Program-made: the position numbers and the translations under genes
The notes under the pieces: generated by a model
Database searches by the model: none
What the model saw: only the letters and a program-made list of their open reading frames with translations
What the model was told of the DNA's origin: nothing
NCBI RefSeq assembly: GCF_001885765.1
Contig: NZ_JXKD01000002.1
Coordinates: 124,001-188,000 of the forward strand
DNA: 64,000 bases
Direction: 5' to 3'
From: Enterococcus aquimarinus
GTDB lineage: Bacteria; Bacillota; Bacilli; Lactobacillales; Enterococcaceae
In this document: one piece after another, positions 7,439-16,000 of the stretch
How positions within the stretch are numbered: position 1 is the first letter of the stretch
How the letters are laid out: every line of letters begins with the position of its first letter

Positions 7439-7891
7439 ATGATTAAGAAAAGAAAAAAATCAAACGTTTTACTTATCGCAACATTGGCTAGTATCCTTTT
7501 AATGGGAATCGGAACTGCCTTAGCAGATACCATTGATAAAAGCTATACTTTTTCGTCCTCTGGTCCTTTAGCAATGACTTATACAGCAGCTTATCCAAAA
7601 GATACTAAATCATCGATGTATATCAGTGTAACCTCTACATCTGATTCTAGCCGCAGTAGTTTTAAGATAAAACCCCAAGTTTTTAATGGGGATAAATATG
7701 TTAATACTGGTAGTGGAGGCACCGTTGAAAAAGGAAAGTGTTATGAAGTTTATAATTATGCTGTTGAAAATTTTGGCGAGCGAGTTCCTGTACGCTTTAG
7801 AGGTGAGCGTTCAACAGCATCCAAACTAACATTTAAAGGTAAATGGTCACCTGACTATACCTATGAAAGTGGAGTAATCGTCTTACCTTAA
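7439..7891 (+). CDS. Secreted peptide/protein, bacteriocin-like, 150 residues
   Basis: An ATG at 7439 with GGGG 7 nt upstream encodes a Sec signal peptide: a basic N-terminus (KKRKKS), a hydrophobic core, and a likely cleavage after GTALA near residue 29. The mature part of about 120 residues is rich in Ser/Thr/Lys, contains one cysteine, and has a GKWSPDY motif near its C-terminus. This motif links it to the disrupted peptide at 2809-3207 (GSWSPDS). It is the first gene behind the LytTR operator and precedes a two-permease/ATPase set, so it is probably the main regulated product. Antimicrobial, signalling or adhesive roles all remain open. Confidence 0.75.
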   Translation: MIKKRKKSNVLLIATLASILLMGIGTALADTIDKSYTFSSSGPLAMTYTAAYPKDTKSSMYISVTSTSDSSRSSFKIKPQVFNGDKYVNTGSGGTVEKGKCYEVYNYAVENFGERVPVRFRGERSTASKLTFKGKWSPDYTYESGVIVLP

Positions 7892-7957
7892 ATACTAAAT
7901 AACACTTACTCTTCTTCTATTATTTGTATAGATTTTAAATATTTGGAGGTTCCTCTC

Positions 7958-8761
7958 ATGATTATATTTCGTATAAAACAAGTACTAAAAGAAAAAATAC
8001 TCCTCTTTTCTTTTTTGATTTTAATGTTAATTAGTCTCGGTCAATTTTTCAGTAATATTTGGTCGGAACAGTTAATCAATCCTAACGCTTATCCAACGAG
8101 TTTGTACTATGCTTGGATTTTATCGAATGATGGGAACTCTTTCTTTCCCTTTCTCTACTTATTTTCTGTTTTCCCGCTAACAGCTTTACCTATGGGTTTT
8201 TATTTAAATCGTGAAGGTCACAGTCAATACGACTACATACAAATCATTCGAAAGAATAGAAAAAAGTATCTCCTCTCACTTTTAAGTGTGAACAGTTTAT
8301 TAGCATTTGGCTTAGCAACGATTCCATTACTATTCAATGTTTTTTTTAATGCACTGCGCTATCCTGCATTAAAACCGTATCGCTTTGCCGATTATATGCG
8401 TGCTTATCCTAGAGAAAATGGCACAATCGCTAAAAACTTGTTCCTCGAACATCCCTTTCTAAATATTATTGTATATGTTTTATTAACAGGTATTATAGCC
8501 ATATTAATTAGTAACTTGATTTTACTACTCGGACTATTTATCAAAAAAACAATTTATCTGTTTGCTTTATCTTTGTTGATTCCTTTAGTTTTATTTTTAA
8601 TTCCGGGTGATTATTCGCTCTCTCCACTTGGTTTTCTCGTTGTATCTTCTGGTAGTAATAATGTTTATTTCTTCCCAATATTAGCCCTAATAGCTAGTTT
8701 CGGATTATTAGCTCTCTTTCTTTTCATGTACTACGTAAAAAAAAGAGGTCAAATATCATGA
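7958..8761 (+). CDS. ABC transporter membrane permease
   Basis: This 267-residue protein has about six membrane helices: one near the N-terminus, then after a long outer loop a pair around residues 65-85 and 105-130, and three near the C-terminus. The ATG at 7958 is preceded by GGAGG at 8 nt; an in-frame TTG at 7943 is rejected. Its stop overlaps the next gene (ATGA). The size and helix layout, including a basic cytoplasmic segment after helix 2, parallel the permease at 1915-2733. Confidence 0.78.
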   Translation: MIIFRIKQVLKEKILLFSFLILMLISLGQFFSNIWSEQLINPNAYPTSLYYAWILSNDGNSFFPFLYLFSVFPLTALPMGFYLNREGHSQYDYIQIIRKNRKKYLLSLLSVNSLLAFGLATIPLLFNVFFNALRYPALKPYRFADYMRAYPRENGTIAKNLFLEHPFLNIIVYVLLTGIIAILISNLILLLGLFIKKTIYLFALSLLIPLVLFLIPGDYSLSPLGFLVVSSGSNNVYFFPILALIASFGLLALFLFMYYVKKRGQIS

Positions 8762-10128
8762 GTCAGCAATTTTTAGTCTTACTTCGTCATGAGAAGAAAC
8801 TTCTTTTATTATTACCGTATTCCGCTATTTGTTTTTATTTTTATCTAATAATCAATCATTATACTTATTTTTCTTTTTTAGAAGACTCATTCATTTTTGC
8901 AGTATTCATCTATCCTATCTATTTAATCTATCATTATGCTATTACTGAATACCACTATGGCTCTTTTACTCAAATTCGCATGAAAAAACGAATAAAAGAT
9001 GAATCCCGTTTTTTTTATGCTTTATTTACTAGCTCTACTTTTTTTATTGTCTTTTATTTAGTAGGACTGCTGTTTGCAATTTATCAAAATAATTGGAAAA
9101 ATACATCGCTTGAAACACTTTTTCAAATTTTGATAAATCAATGGATATTTTATTTTATATTTAGTTATGTTTTACTACATCTAAAAAAATCTTGGCACAC
9201 AACCATCCTGCAATTCACACTTATCATACTATTCATCATCGATTTTTATTTGTTTGATGAATGGATCTTTAAAATGATTGGACTCAAACCAACCTACATT
9301 ACGCTTGATTACTTTAGCTTTTACACGTTATCATATTTAATAATTTTTTTAGCTATATGGTTGCGCACTGTTATTTCTACTATTGGAATCGCGTTAATTG
9401 ATAGGGACTTACGCATTCGAATAAAAGAATGGAGAGGATTTCTACTTTTCTTTTCTGTTCTGTTTGGTTTAATGCTTTACTTTTACTTTCAGCAATCAGA
9501 TATATCACCCCTACGTTGGTATTTATTATATTTTTTTCAAGGTATCAGTCGAGAAGGATTTGACGCTATCTTCCAAGGAGATTTCTACTCTTTTCCTTTA
9601 ATCTGGTTTTGTTTTCTACTAAGCTATCTTGTATTGTTATCCTCGGTTCGTTCAGACGACTGGCGTCTCTATGGGCAATTTATTCGTATGCGAATTAGTA
9701 ATCATTGTTTTCAAAAAAGCAAAGATCTTTCCTTACTCATTTGGACAATGCTTTTCTTTATGGTATTCATCTTTATTCCAATGTTGTTCGAACAAACATG
9801 GTTGATTAAAAATATCTTTGGAACTCCACAAAATCTTCTCTTATACATGATGCTATTTTTCAGCCATCTTTATTTAACCGGACTTTGCTATGAATATTTG
9901 TCTATGTTCTTTTCCGGAGCTGTTAGTTTTTTGGTCATTACTATGGGACTATTAATCCTTCTCTTTACTGGTAAAGGAACATTTGTTGGTATCACAATGT
10001 TGAATCAATGGATTTCAAGTGAACAAAACAGTTGGTTAGAAGTATCACTCATCATTAGCGCTTATCTCACTTTATTTGGTAATTTAACTATTTTTCGAAG
10101 AATCATAACAAAGAAAGGAACATACTGA
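8758..10128 (+). CDS. Large integral membrane protein, probable ABC permease
   Basis: This 456-residue protein has roughly twelve hydrophobic segments, twice the number in the neighbouring permeases, and might represent a fused permease pair. The start overlaps the previous stop (ATGA), and its own stop overlaps the ATPase start (TGATG). The family is unknown. Context places it in the transporter with the ATPase at 10128. Confidence 0.72.
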   Translation: MSQQFLVLLRHEKKLLLLLPYSAICFYFYLIINHYTYFSFLEDSFIFAVFIYPIYLIYHYAITEYHYGSFTQIRMKKRIKDESRFFYALFTSSTFFIVFYLVGLLFAIYQNNWKNTSLETLFQILINQWIFYFIFSYVLLHLKKSWHTTILQFTLIILFIIDFYLFDEWIFKMIGLKPTYITLDYFSFYTLSYLIIFLAIWLRTVISTIGIALIDRDLRIRIKEWRGFLLFFSVLFGLMLYFYFQQSDISPLRWYLLYFFQGISREGFDAIFQGDFYSFPLIWFCFLLSYLVLLSSVRSDDWRLYGQFIRMRISNHCFQKSKDLSLLIWTMLFFMVFIFIPMLFEQTWLIKNIFGTPQNLLLYMMLFFSHLYLTGLCYEYLSMFFSGAVSFLVITMGLLILLFTGKGTFVGITMLNQWISSEQNSWLEVSLIISAYLTLFGNLTIFRRIITKKGTY

Positions 10129-10757
10129 TGGAGATTATCATTACGAATTTAACAAAAAAATTATCCGGGCGTACAATTTTATCAAATATTTCTTTAACCA
10201 TTCCTAAAGGTCAGGTTACTGGAATCGCTGGAGTCAACGGTTCTGGAAAAAGTGTTTTACTCAAGTGTATTGCAGGTTTAATGCCCTATAACAATGGAGA
10301 AATCAAAGTCGGGGATCAAGTCATTGGCAAAGACATCGAACATCCCCATCATACTGGTGTTTTAATTGAAACACCACAATTCATCGGTGAATTTTCAGGA
10401 AAAGAAAATTTACAATTTTTAGCAGCCATTCAACATTTAATCGGTGAAAAAGAAATTCAAGCTGTTCTAGAAACTGTTGATTTAGTTGCAGCCCAAAATG
10501 ATAAATTTAAACGATACTCACTAGGAATGAAACAACGCCTGGGAATTGCTCAAGCCATCATGGAAAATCAAACACTACTACTACTGGATGAACCTACTAA
10601 CGCATTGGATGAAAAAGGGATTCATATAATTACAGATATTATTAAAAAGGGGAAAATAGAAGGGAAGACAATTATTGTTACCAGCCATGATAGGGATTTT
10701 CTTGATGATGTTTCTGACATCCAATACCGTTTGTATGAAGGAGTGCTCGAACAATGA
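10128..10757 (+). CDS. ABC transporter ATP-binding protein
   Basis: This 209-residue ATPase has Walker A GVNGSGKS at 35-42, signature YSLGMKQRL, Walker B LLLLDEP and a TSHD switch histidine. It is close in sequence to the ATPase at 542-1168: both have NGSGKSVL and SLGMKQRL followed by IAQAIMEN. The two transporters probably arose by duplication of one peptide exporter/immunity system. The genes on both sides overlap it by 1 to 4 nt, so the whole set is one translational unit. Confidence 0.9.
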   Translation: MEIIITNLTKKLSGRTILSNISLTIPKGQVTGIAGVNGSGKSVLLKCIAGLMPYNNGEIKVGDQVIGKDIEHPHHTGVLIETPQFIGEFSGKENLQFLAAIQHLIGEKEIQAVLETVDLVAAQNDKFKRYSLGMKQRLGIAQAIMENQTLLLLDEPTNALDEKGIHIITDIIKKGKIEGKTIIVTSHDRDFLDDVSDIQYRLYEGVLEQ

Positions 10758-11314
10758 AGGATAAAAAATATTTCTTCTTTTTCATTAATCTCTTCTTTAT
10801 TGGACTTGGAATATTTGGCGGTGTAAAAATCTATCAAATGAATCAAGATAATTCCAAATATAAAATAAATGAAGTGGGCGCGGAACCTGGACAAGTAATA
10901 ACAATAGGACCTTTCGAGCTTATACTGGAAGAAATCAAAACTTCTTATGATGCTTATGATGAAGAGTTTTCAATTAATAAACTTTATACGCCTATTGTTT
11001 TTTCTGTTAAAAATATTTCAGACGAAACCATTGATCTTTCAAAAGATCAAACCTTTGCATTTTATGAAGAAGTAAAAGATTTTAATAACTTAGTTCTAAG
11101 TCAAATAGAAGGTATATTAAAGCCTGGTGAATCAATTCGCTTACAAGTCACTGCGGATATTGTTTCCGATGATAGCGATCCTTATTATCCTTCTTATCAA
11201 CTTGGTGATTCCTTTTCATTATTTCTATCACCCATTTTTTCTGTACAAGGCGGTGACCCTATCGAAGGTTATTCTGTTTATCGTTATAACATAAAAAATG
11301 ATTCTCCCATGTGA
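10754..11314 (+). CDS. Membrane-anchored extracytoplasmic protein, DUF4352-like
   Basis: This 186-residue protein has an N-terminal helix (about 5-25), then an extracellular beta-rich domain with PIVFSVKNISDETIDLSK and LKPGESIRLQV, typical of the immunoglobulin-like DUF4352/telokin fold. It overlaps the ATPase by 4 nt and closes the LytTR-headed operon. The position mirrors that of the lipoprotein at 1-552 behind the first ABC set, so both may protect the producer or assist the exporter. Assignment to DUF4352 is tentative. Confidence 0.6.
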   Translation: MKDKKYFFFFINLFFIGLGIFGGVKIYQMNQDNSKYKINEVGAEPGQVITIGPFELILEEIKTSYDAYDEEFSINKLYTPIVFSVKNISDETIDLSKDQTFAFYEEVKDFNNLVLSQIEGILKPGESIRLQVTADIVSDDSDPYYPSYQLGDSFSLFLSPIFSVQGGDPIEGYSVYRYNIKNDSPM

Positions 11315-11424
11315 TTCCGTTCCTGAGTTGGATATTATTATTCGTTTTTAACAATATATTTATTTTATTTTCTAAAGCTCCTATATTTTAGCAGCTTTAC
11401 TCTTATTTAAAGGTAGGTACTTAT

Positions 11425-12201
11425 ATGTTTACAATTGAATTAAAGAAAAATCGACACTTGCTCTACCCTTGGCTTCTTTTATTATTTATTTGCATTATCA
11501 CATTGGCTGATATTTTTTTATCTTCTAAAAGTACTTTAGGCTTATCTTTTATTGCCCAAAAAATGATACTGGCTTCCAATAGCCGTGGGCATGTCGCAGC
11601 GATTTTGTTATTTTGGGTTTTCCCACTTTATGCCTTCTTACTATTCGCTGAACGTTTCATTAAAGAGCGCACTTCGAATGCTTTTTTAGTTGAGCAAATT
11701 CGAACCCCTAAGAAAAAAGGGCTTCTAACAAAATGCATCACGAATGCGAGTCTGTTAACTTCTTTTTTTGCTTTGGGTTTTCTTGTAAATTCGTTAATCG
11801 TTTTATTATTAATTCCTAAACCAACAGCGGTATTTGATCAGCGTTATGCAGAAATGCTAGAAGTTTTCACTTCTTGGGAAAAAGTAGGGACTTGGGTTTA
11901 CGCCCACACGAATATTACTTATATGATTTATGTCCTTTTTGCTTGTATTATTTTTTTCCTGATGTGTCTTTTAATTGGATTGCTAGCACTTGTCTTTCCA
12001 AATCGAAAAGTTGTTTATTCTTTTTCGATGATTTATTGGTTGATTTGGTGGTTCATTCCCTATGACTTATCAATGGCCATCCAACCCTTTACAGAGTATG
12101 GTTTAAGCTATGCCATTGTTGCTTTACTCATTTTTACGATTCCAACAATTTTAATCATTTATCTTTTAATCCGGAGGTACGCAACAAATGACTACTTATA
12201 A
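11425..12201 (+). CDS. ABC transporter membrane permease
   Basis: This 258-residue protein has six predicted helices, with AAILLFWVFPLYAFLLFAER around helix 2 followed by a basic loop. AAAGGTAGG precedes the ATG. It starts a third transporter set of three permeases and one ATPase after a 110-bp gap that shows a short hairpin (AAAGCT/AGCTTT) but no LytTR repeats. It may be read through from the upstream operon or have its own weak promoter. Confidence 0.72.
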   Translation: MFTIELKKNRHLLYPWLLLLFICIITLADIFLSSKSTLGLSFIAQKMILASNSRGHVAAILLFWVFPLYAFLLFAERFIKERTSNAFLVEQIRTPKKKGLLTKCITNASLLTSFFALGFLVNSLIVLLLIPKPTAVFDQRYAEMLEVFTSWEKVGTWVYAHTNITYMIYVLFACIIFFLMCLLIGLLALVFPNRKVVYSFSMIYWLIWWFIPYDLSMAIQPFTEYGLSYAIVALLIFTIPTILIIYLLIRRYATNDYL

Positions 12202-12988
12202 CCGAAGACAAACACGTTTTGCTCTTTTACTTATTGGATTAATTGCGGTGATTCTTATTTACAATTTATGGAATTCCATTGCTCTCACAGCCTTTAACCC
12301 ATTTTCTGAATTTGCAGACCAAAAAGACCAATTCCTCGGTTCCACTACATTGTACCTATTACTTGGAGGAGCTGTTGAAGCACGAATGCATGGTATTTTC
12401 TTTTCTATTATCTTTTCCACTGCTCTCTATATTAAAATGCGTCCATTAAAAGACAGTTGGCTTTATCGCAGCTCAAAGAAAAAGATATTATGGGATAACA
12501 CACGTGCAGCAATTAATATGAGTCTAATTTTATCCTCTGTAATGGTTCTTATCACAATACTTTTCACTACGTTATTTTTACCAGAAGCATTGGCTTTCCC
12601 ACAACGAATGCTTTTTTATTTTAGTGCACAGCTATTGATTGTTTTTTTATTTTATTTAACCCTTGCGCAAATTTTCCAAACTTTTTACGGACTCTTTTTA
12701 TCATTCGGTAAGGCGATAATCGCTTCATCTCTTTTAGGAATATTCAATTACTTTGCACCGATTACCTTGCATCTTACGTACTGGGAACCAGCGAATGCAC
12801 TCGGCGCATTGGGTATTAATATTTTCCACGAAGCGGTTTATTATTACGATTTTGCCGTTACTTCAGAGATGCTCTCAATCCTCGTTACTCAAAGTTTGTA
12901 TCTAATCGTCTTGATTCTAGTCTTAGAAGTTATGAAACGCCTACTCTTCCTAAGAAAGGACTTTATCTTAAATGCCAAAGAAAAGTAA
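12188..12988 (+). CDS. ABC transporter membrane permease
   Basis: This 266-residue polytopic protein overlaps the previous gene by 14 nt. GGAGG lies 10 nt before its ATG, inside the upstream coding sequence. About six helices are evident. The long first outer loop contains TTLYLLLGGAVEARMHG before helix 2, the same layout as the other permeases. It pairs with its neighbours to form the membrane part of the third transporter. Confidence 0.72.
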   Translation: MTTYNRRQTRFALLLIGLIAVILIYNLWNSIALTAFNPFSEFADQKDQFLGSTTLYLLLGGAVEARMHGIFFSIIFSTALYIKMRPLKDSWLYRSSKKKILWDNTRAAINMSLILSSVMVLITILFTTLFLPEALAFPQRMLFYFSAQLLIVFLFYLTLAQIFQTFYGLFLSFGKAIIASSLLGIFNYFAPITLHLTYWEPANALGALGINIFHEAVYYYDFAVTSEMLSILVTQSLYLIVLILVLEVMKRLLFLRKDFILNAKEK

Positions 12989-13607
12989 CCGTCTTTATTA
13001 CTATAGCTTAGGTTTGATTTACCTATTTATCTTAAATATCACGCATTACGGCGAACCCGTCTTTGATCAAACGATTCAAGGCCTCCCGCTTATCCTTGCG
13101 AATCCATTATCACTGCTTTATACGTTATTTTTTCAAATGATTTTTTATTTACTTGTTTTTGATCAAGCACGTGATAACTTTTACTTTAAACGCGTCGTCT
13201 TTTTGATTCGTCAAAAGAATCGTCAAAAGCAGTACCTAATTTGTTTATGGGATAATTTTCGAAGTATTATTAGCATGAATGCACTCATGTTGGGAATTGC
13301 ATCGCTGTATTTCCGTCATTTTTCAATTAAGGTCCTTCCTTTCTTTATCTTACAGACTTTAGCGATTTACGGTTTTATTATTTTACAGACATTTATCGAA
13401 ATAAAAATGAGTGCAACGATTTCTCTCTTGCTCATGGTTATTCTGTTTGTGCTCCTAAATTCTTTTGATACACAGTGGATGAGCTATATCCACACGATTC
13501 GTTTAACTGGTAATGTTTATCTAGCAATTGGTATCACCCTAGTCGTGGATTTACTCTTAATCTTATTGACTAGCCACTTTATAAAAAAACAGGAGATTCT
13601 ATTATGA
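12972..13607 (+). CDS. ABC transporter membrane permease, short
   Basis: This 211-residue protein has five to six helices. The ATG at 12972 lies within the 3' end of the previous gene (17-nt overlap), with AAGGA upstream. It is shorter than its two neighbours. Three permease genes in front of one ATPase is unusual and suggests a duplicated or composite membrane component. Confidence 0.7.
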   Translation: MPKKSNRLYYYSLGLIYLFILNITHYGEPVFDQTIQGLPLILANPLSLLYTLFFQMIFYLLVFDQARDNFYFKRVVFLIRQKNRQKQYLICLWDNFRSIISMNALMLGIASLYFRHFSIKVLPFFILQTLAIYGFIILQTFIEIKMSATISLLLMVILFVLLNSFDTQWMSYIHTIRLTGNVYLAIGITLVVDLLLILLTSHFIKKQEILL

Positions 13608-14257
13608 CAATTACATTCAAACACTACACCAAAAAAATTCGCAACAAAACCATTTTAGACGACATCAACCTTGAGCTGACTCCTGGAAAGATTTATGGTC
13701 TTTATGGTGAAAATGGCAGTGGTAAAAGCATGCTCCTTCGTGCAATATCTGGTTTGATTTATCCTACTTCTGGAAGCGTTGAAATTAATGATAAGATTAT
13801 TACCAAAGACATCGATTTCCCCGAAAGCCTCGGTCTCATGATTGAAAATATTAAACTACAAGAAGCCTTTAACGCGAAACTCAATCTTCAAATTTTACGC
13901 GATATTAAAAAGACAGCAACCGATGCCGATATTGATTGGGCTTTAAATGCTATTGGATTAAAAGCCGATGATCCAACAAAAGTGAAAGACTTCTCCTTAG
14001 GAATGAATCAAAAACTCGCTATCGCTCAAACCATTTTTGAAAAACCTGAAATCATCTTAATGGACGAACCAACTAACGCACTCGATTTTGCCTCGATTGA
14101 ACGCTTTCGAAAACTCGTACTCGAATTAAAAGCCCCCAATCGAATCATAATCATCGCTTCACATAACCACGACGATTTATCCGTATTATCCGATACCTTC
14201 TTGGAAATGTCAGAAGGACGGTTAAGTCATCGCTCGGAGTTCGTTAAGCGTGAATAA
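13604..14257 (+). CDS. ABC transporter ATP-binding protein
   Basis: This 217-residue ATPase has Walker A GENGSGKS at 35-42, signature FSLGMNQKL, Walker B IILMDEP and an ASHN switch histidine. It overlaps the upstream permease by 4 nt. It is more diverged from the ATPases at 542 and 10128 than they are from each other, but it shares the short length and NGSGKS-M/V-L loop. It energises the third transporter set. The substrate is unknown. Confidence 0.88.
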   Translation: MTITFKHYTKKIRNKTILDDINLELTPGKIYGLYGENGSGKSMLLRAISGLIYPTSGSVEINDKIITKDIDFPESLGLMIENIKLQEAFNAKLNLQILRDIKKTATDADIDWALNAIGLKADDPTKVKDFSLGMNQKLAIAQTIFEKPEIILMDEPTNALDFASIERFRKLVLELKAPNRIIIIASHNHDDLSVLSDTFLEMSEGRLSHRSEFVKRE

Positions 14258-14268
14258 AAAAATATCGA

Positions 14269-14334
14269 ATGGTGATTGTCGTCACCCACGATGAGGAAAT
14301 CAAAAAACGTGCAAAGCGAGTGATTCAATTATGA
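14269..14334 (+). pseudogene. Remnant of a MacB/LolD-type ABC ATPase C-terminus
   Basis: A 21-codon frame encodes MVIVVTHDEEIKKRAKRVIQ plus Leu. The VTHD switch-histidine motif followed by a short amphipathic tail is the typical end of MacB/LolD-like exporter ATPases, including those of lactococcin-972-type bacteriocin operons. Nothing of Walker A or B precedes it. The stop overlaps the start of the next gene (ATGA), as in an intact operon, so a whole ATPase gene has been deleted here. Confidence 0.6.
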
Positions 14335-14789
14335 AGAAAAAAACAAAAATTTTACTAAGCCTATTATTCGGAGCCATTCTCCTCTTTCATCTTGCATGGG
14401 CTGGAAATTATTTCTTAAATTATCGTCCTTATACCAAAACGGTACCCATGCATGAGAGTGGCGAGTACTTTTTGATGACGGATAATTATGATTTGAGTGT
14501 AGCGATGCCTAGCTATCCAACCTTCACTGGGAATTTAGCGATTACAAATAAAAATGATGATTTATCCTTTATTATTTGGCCATCAGTCGGCGCTACACCT
14601 GAAATCGGACTTCAAATTTTAGGTCCTGATGGTGTCACTTATTCCGTCATTCTTGATCAATCCTTAAATTATGACAGTGGGAAAAATCCATCTGACATGC
14701 CTAAAGAACAAATTAATCAATTAATCATCGATCGTCGTACCGAAATGGACGAAATGTACGACTATGCAAAAAAGAGCTGGAATTTGTAA
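14331..14789 (+). CDS. Membrane-anchored hypothetical protein
   Basis: This 152-residue protein has an N-terminal helix (about 7-28) that acts as a signal anchor or uncleaved signal, then a soluble outer domain containing FTGNLAITNKNDDLSFIIWPS. The ribosome site is weak, as expected for a gene once coupled to the lost ATPase gene at 14269-14334. A terminator overlaps its stop codon. No family is recognised. It is the fourth extracytoplasmic accessory-like protein in this island. Confidence 0.55.
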   Translation: MKKKTKILLSLLFGAILLFHLAWAGNYFLNYRPYTKTVPMHESGEYFLMTDNYDLSVAMPSYPTFTGNLAITNKNDDLSFIIWPSVGATPEIGLQILGPDGVTYSVILDQSLNYDSGKNPSDMPKEQINQLIIDRRTEMDEMYDYAKKSWNL

Positions 14790-14807
14790 ATTCCCAGCTC
14801 TTTTTTT
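14771..14807 (+). terminator. Rho-independent terminator ending the island
   Basis: AAAGAGCTGG (14771-14780) pairs with CCAGCTCTTT (14794-14803), followed by a T7 run. The stem includes the last codons and stop of the preceding gene. Confidence 0.9.
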
Positions 14808-14830
14808 GGCATATAAATGAAATGCTTTTT

Positions 14831-14984
14831 TATTACTCTTATCAAAGCGCTCACCAATTCACCTGATTGAACGGGAATGGGCGAGCTGATACTCGGTAAT
14901 AAGCTGACTTTCAATAAAAATCAAAAAACGATTTTTTTGTAAGTTTTACTTATTACTCGTATCAAAGCGCTCGCCAATTCACCT
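14831..14984. repeat. Two 34-bp direct repeats with an inverted copy between them
   Basis: Positions 14831-14864 and 14951-14984 match at 32 of 34 bases (core ATCAAAGCGCTC). Between them, 14879-14902 carries an imperfect inverted copy (GGCGAGCTGATACTCGG then TAATAAG), so either flank could pair with the middle copy. The right-hand repeat ends at the truA stop codon. The gap holds no gene. Confidence 0.75.
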
Positions 14985-15724
14985 TAATAGCGTACTTCTT
15001 TTAAATAAAGTCCTTCAGGGTGTGCAGTCGGTCCCGCTAAATTACGATCTTTACCCGCAATAATCCCTGGAATCGCATCGACTGGCATACGGTCATTGCC
15101 GATTTTTAATAGCGTACCGACAAGAATCCGAATCATTTTATATAAGAAACCATTGCCACTAAAAGTAAAAATCAACTCATCACCATCTGGACTAACCGTC
15201 AGGCTTGCCTCATCAATCGTTCGAACGTGATCTTCAACCGAGCTGCCAGATGCACAAAATGAGGTGAAATCATGTGTCCCTAGTAAATCCGGTAAGGCTT
15301 GTTGGATTTTTTTCACATCGATAGGATACGGGAAATAACTGGCATAGTAACGACGGAATGGACTCCGTGGCTTACCGATATCAACGCGAAATTCATATGT
15401 CTTACCTGTTGCTAAGTAACGCGCATGAAAATCATCCGCGACAATCTCCACACTACGACACGCGATATCATCTGGCGTTTGCGTATCAAGTCCATAACGC
15501 ATCCGTTCAAGCGGACGTTCATATGGAAAATCAAAATGAATCACTTGTCCAATCGCATGTACACCCGCATCCGTTCTGCCTGACGCATGGACTTCAATTG
15601 GTTGACTGGCCATCTTACTTAATGTTACTTCTAATTCGCTTTGAACTGTCCGTCCCTTTGGCTGCCGTTGAAACCCGCTAAAATTCGTTCCATCATAGGA
15701 AATAATTGCTTTATAACGTACCAT
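14984..15724 (-). CDS. truA: tRNA pseudouridine(38-40) synthase TruA
   Basis: This 246-residue enzyme isomerises uridine 38-40 in the tRNA anticodon stem. The catalytic motif [11 protein letters not shown] lies near residues 47-57 with the nucleophilic Asp, and the family motifs FHARY and MIRILVGTL are present. The length is normal. It follows ecfT on the minus strand, as in many Firmicutes, but a strong terminator ends only 24 nt before its start codon, so expression should depend on readthrough. A GAAGGG site precedes the ATG. Confidence 0.95.
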   Translation of the reverse strand: MVRYKAIISYDGTNFSGFQRQPKGRTVQSELEVTLSKMASQPIEVHASGRTDAGVHAIGQVIHFDFPYERPLERMRYGLDTQTPDDIACRSVEIVADDFHARYLATGKTYEFRVDIGKPRSPFRRYYASYFPYPIDVKKIQQALPDLLGTHDFTSFCASGSSVEDHVRTIDEASLTVSPDGDELIFTFSGNGFLYKMIRILVGTLLKIGNDRMPVDAIPGIIAGKDRNLAGPTAHPEGLYLKEVRY

Positions 15725-15748
15725 TTTATTGATTACCCTTCTTTCCTC

Positions 15749-15777
15749 AAAAAAAGACCATGACCGAAGTCACAGCC
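15749..15777 (-). terminator. Terminator with UUCG loop just upstream of truA
   Basis: On the minus strand, GGCTGTGAC (15777-15769), loop TTCG, then GTCATGGTC (15764-15756) form a 9-bp stem (with G-U pairs) closed by a stable tetraloop, followed by T7 (15755-15749). It sits 220 nt after ecfT and 24 nt before the truA ATG. It may act as an attenuator. Confidence 0.85.
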
Positions 15778-15839
15778 TTTTGATTATGATTCTTACTTTT
15801 TTATTCTGATTCATTCACTATCCTCGGATAATATCAGCT

Positions 15840-16000
15840 CGAGGCGGTATCTCGGAGCATACCGGACAAAAAATCACCTTAGTTGAACGGGATTTTCGTA
15901 TCTATCCTTCGGCAATTTCAATAATGGTCGCCGTCGAAAGTGCCGACTCTGCCCATTCTCTCCAATTGCTCAGGATAAAGCGATTCAAAAATCACCTTAA
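15840..16000 (-). repeat. Short repeat family at the ecfT stop and in the ecfT-truA gap
   Basis: On the minus strand, TAAGGTGATTTTT begins at the ecfT stop codon (about 15999) and recurs at about 15896. TAAGGTGAATTGG begins at the truA stop (14986). A second shared word, CCCGTTCAA, occurs about 10 nt before AGGTGA both here (about 15895) and in the gap after truA (about 14872). The 272-bp gap has no convincing gene. Confidence 0.55.

Noticed and set aside
15358-15681. 107-residue plus-strand frame inside truA
   Set aside because: It is antisense to truA with a composition unlike real proteins. It is a shadow frame.
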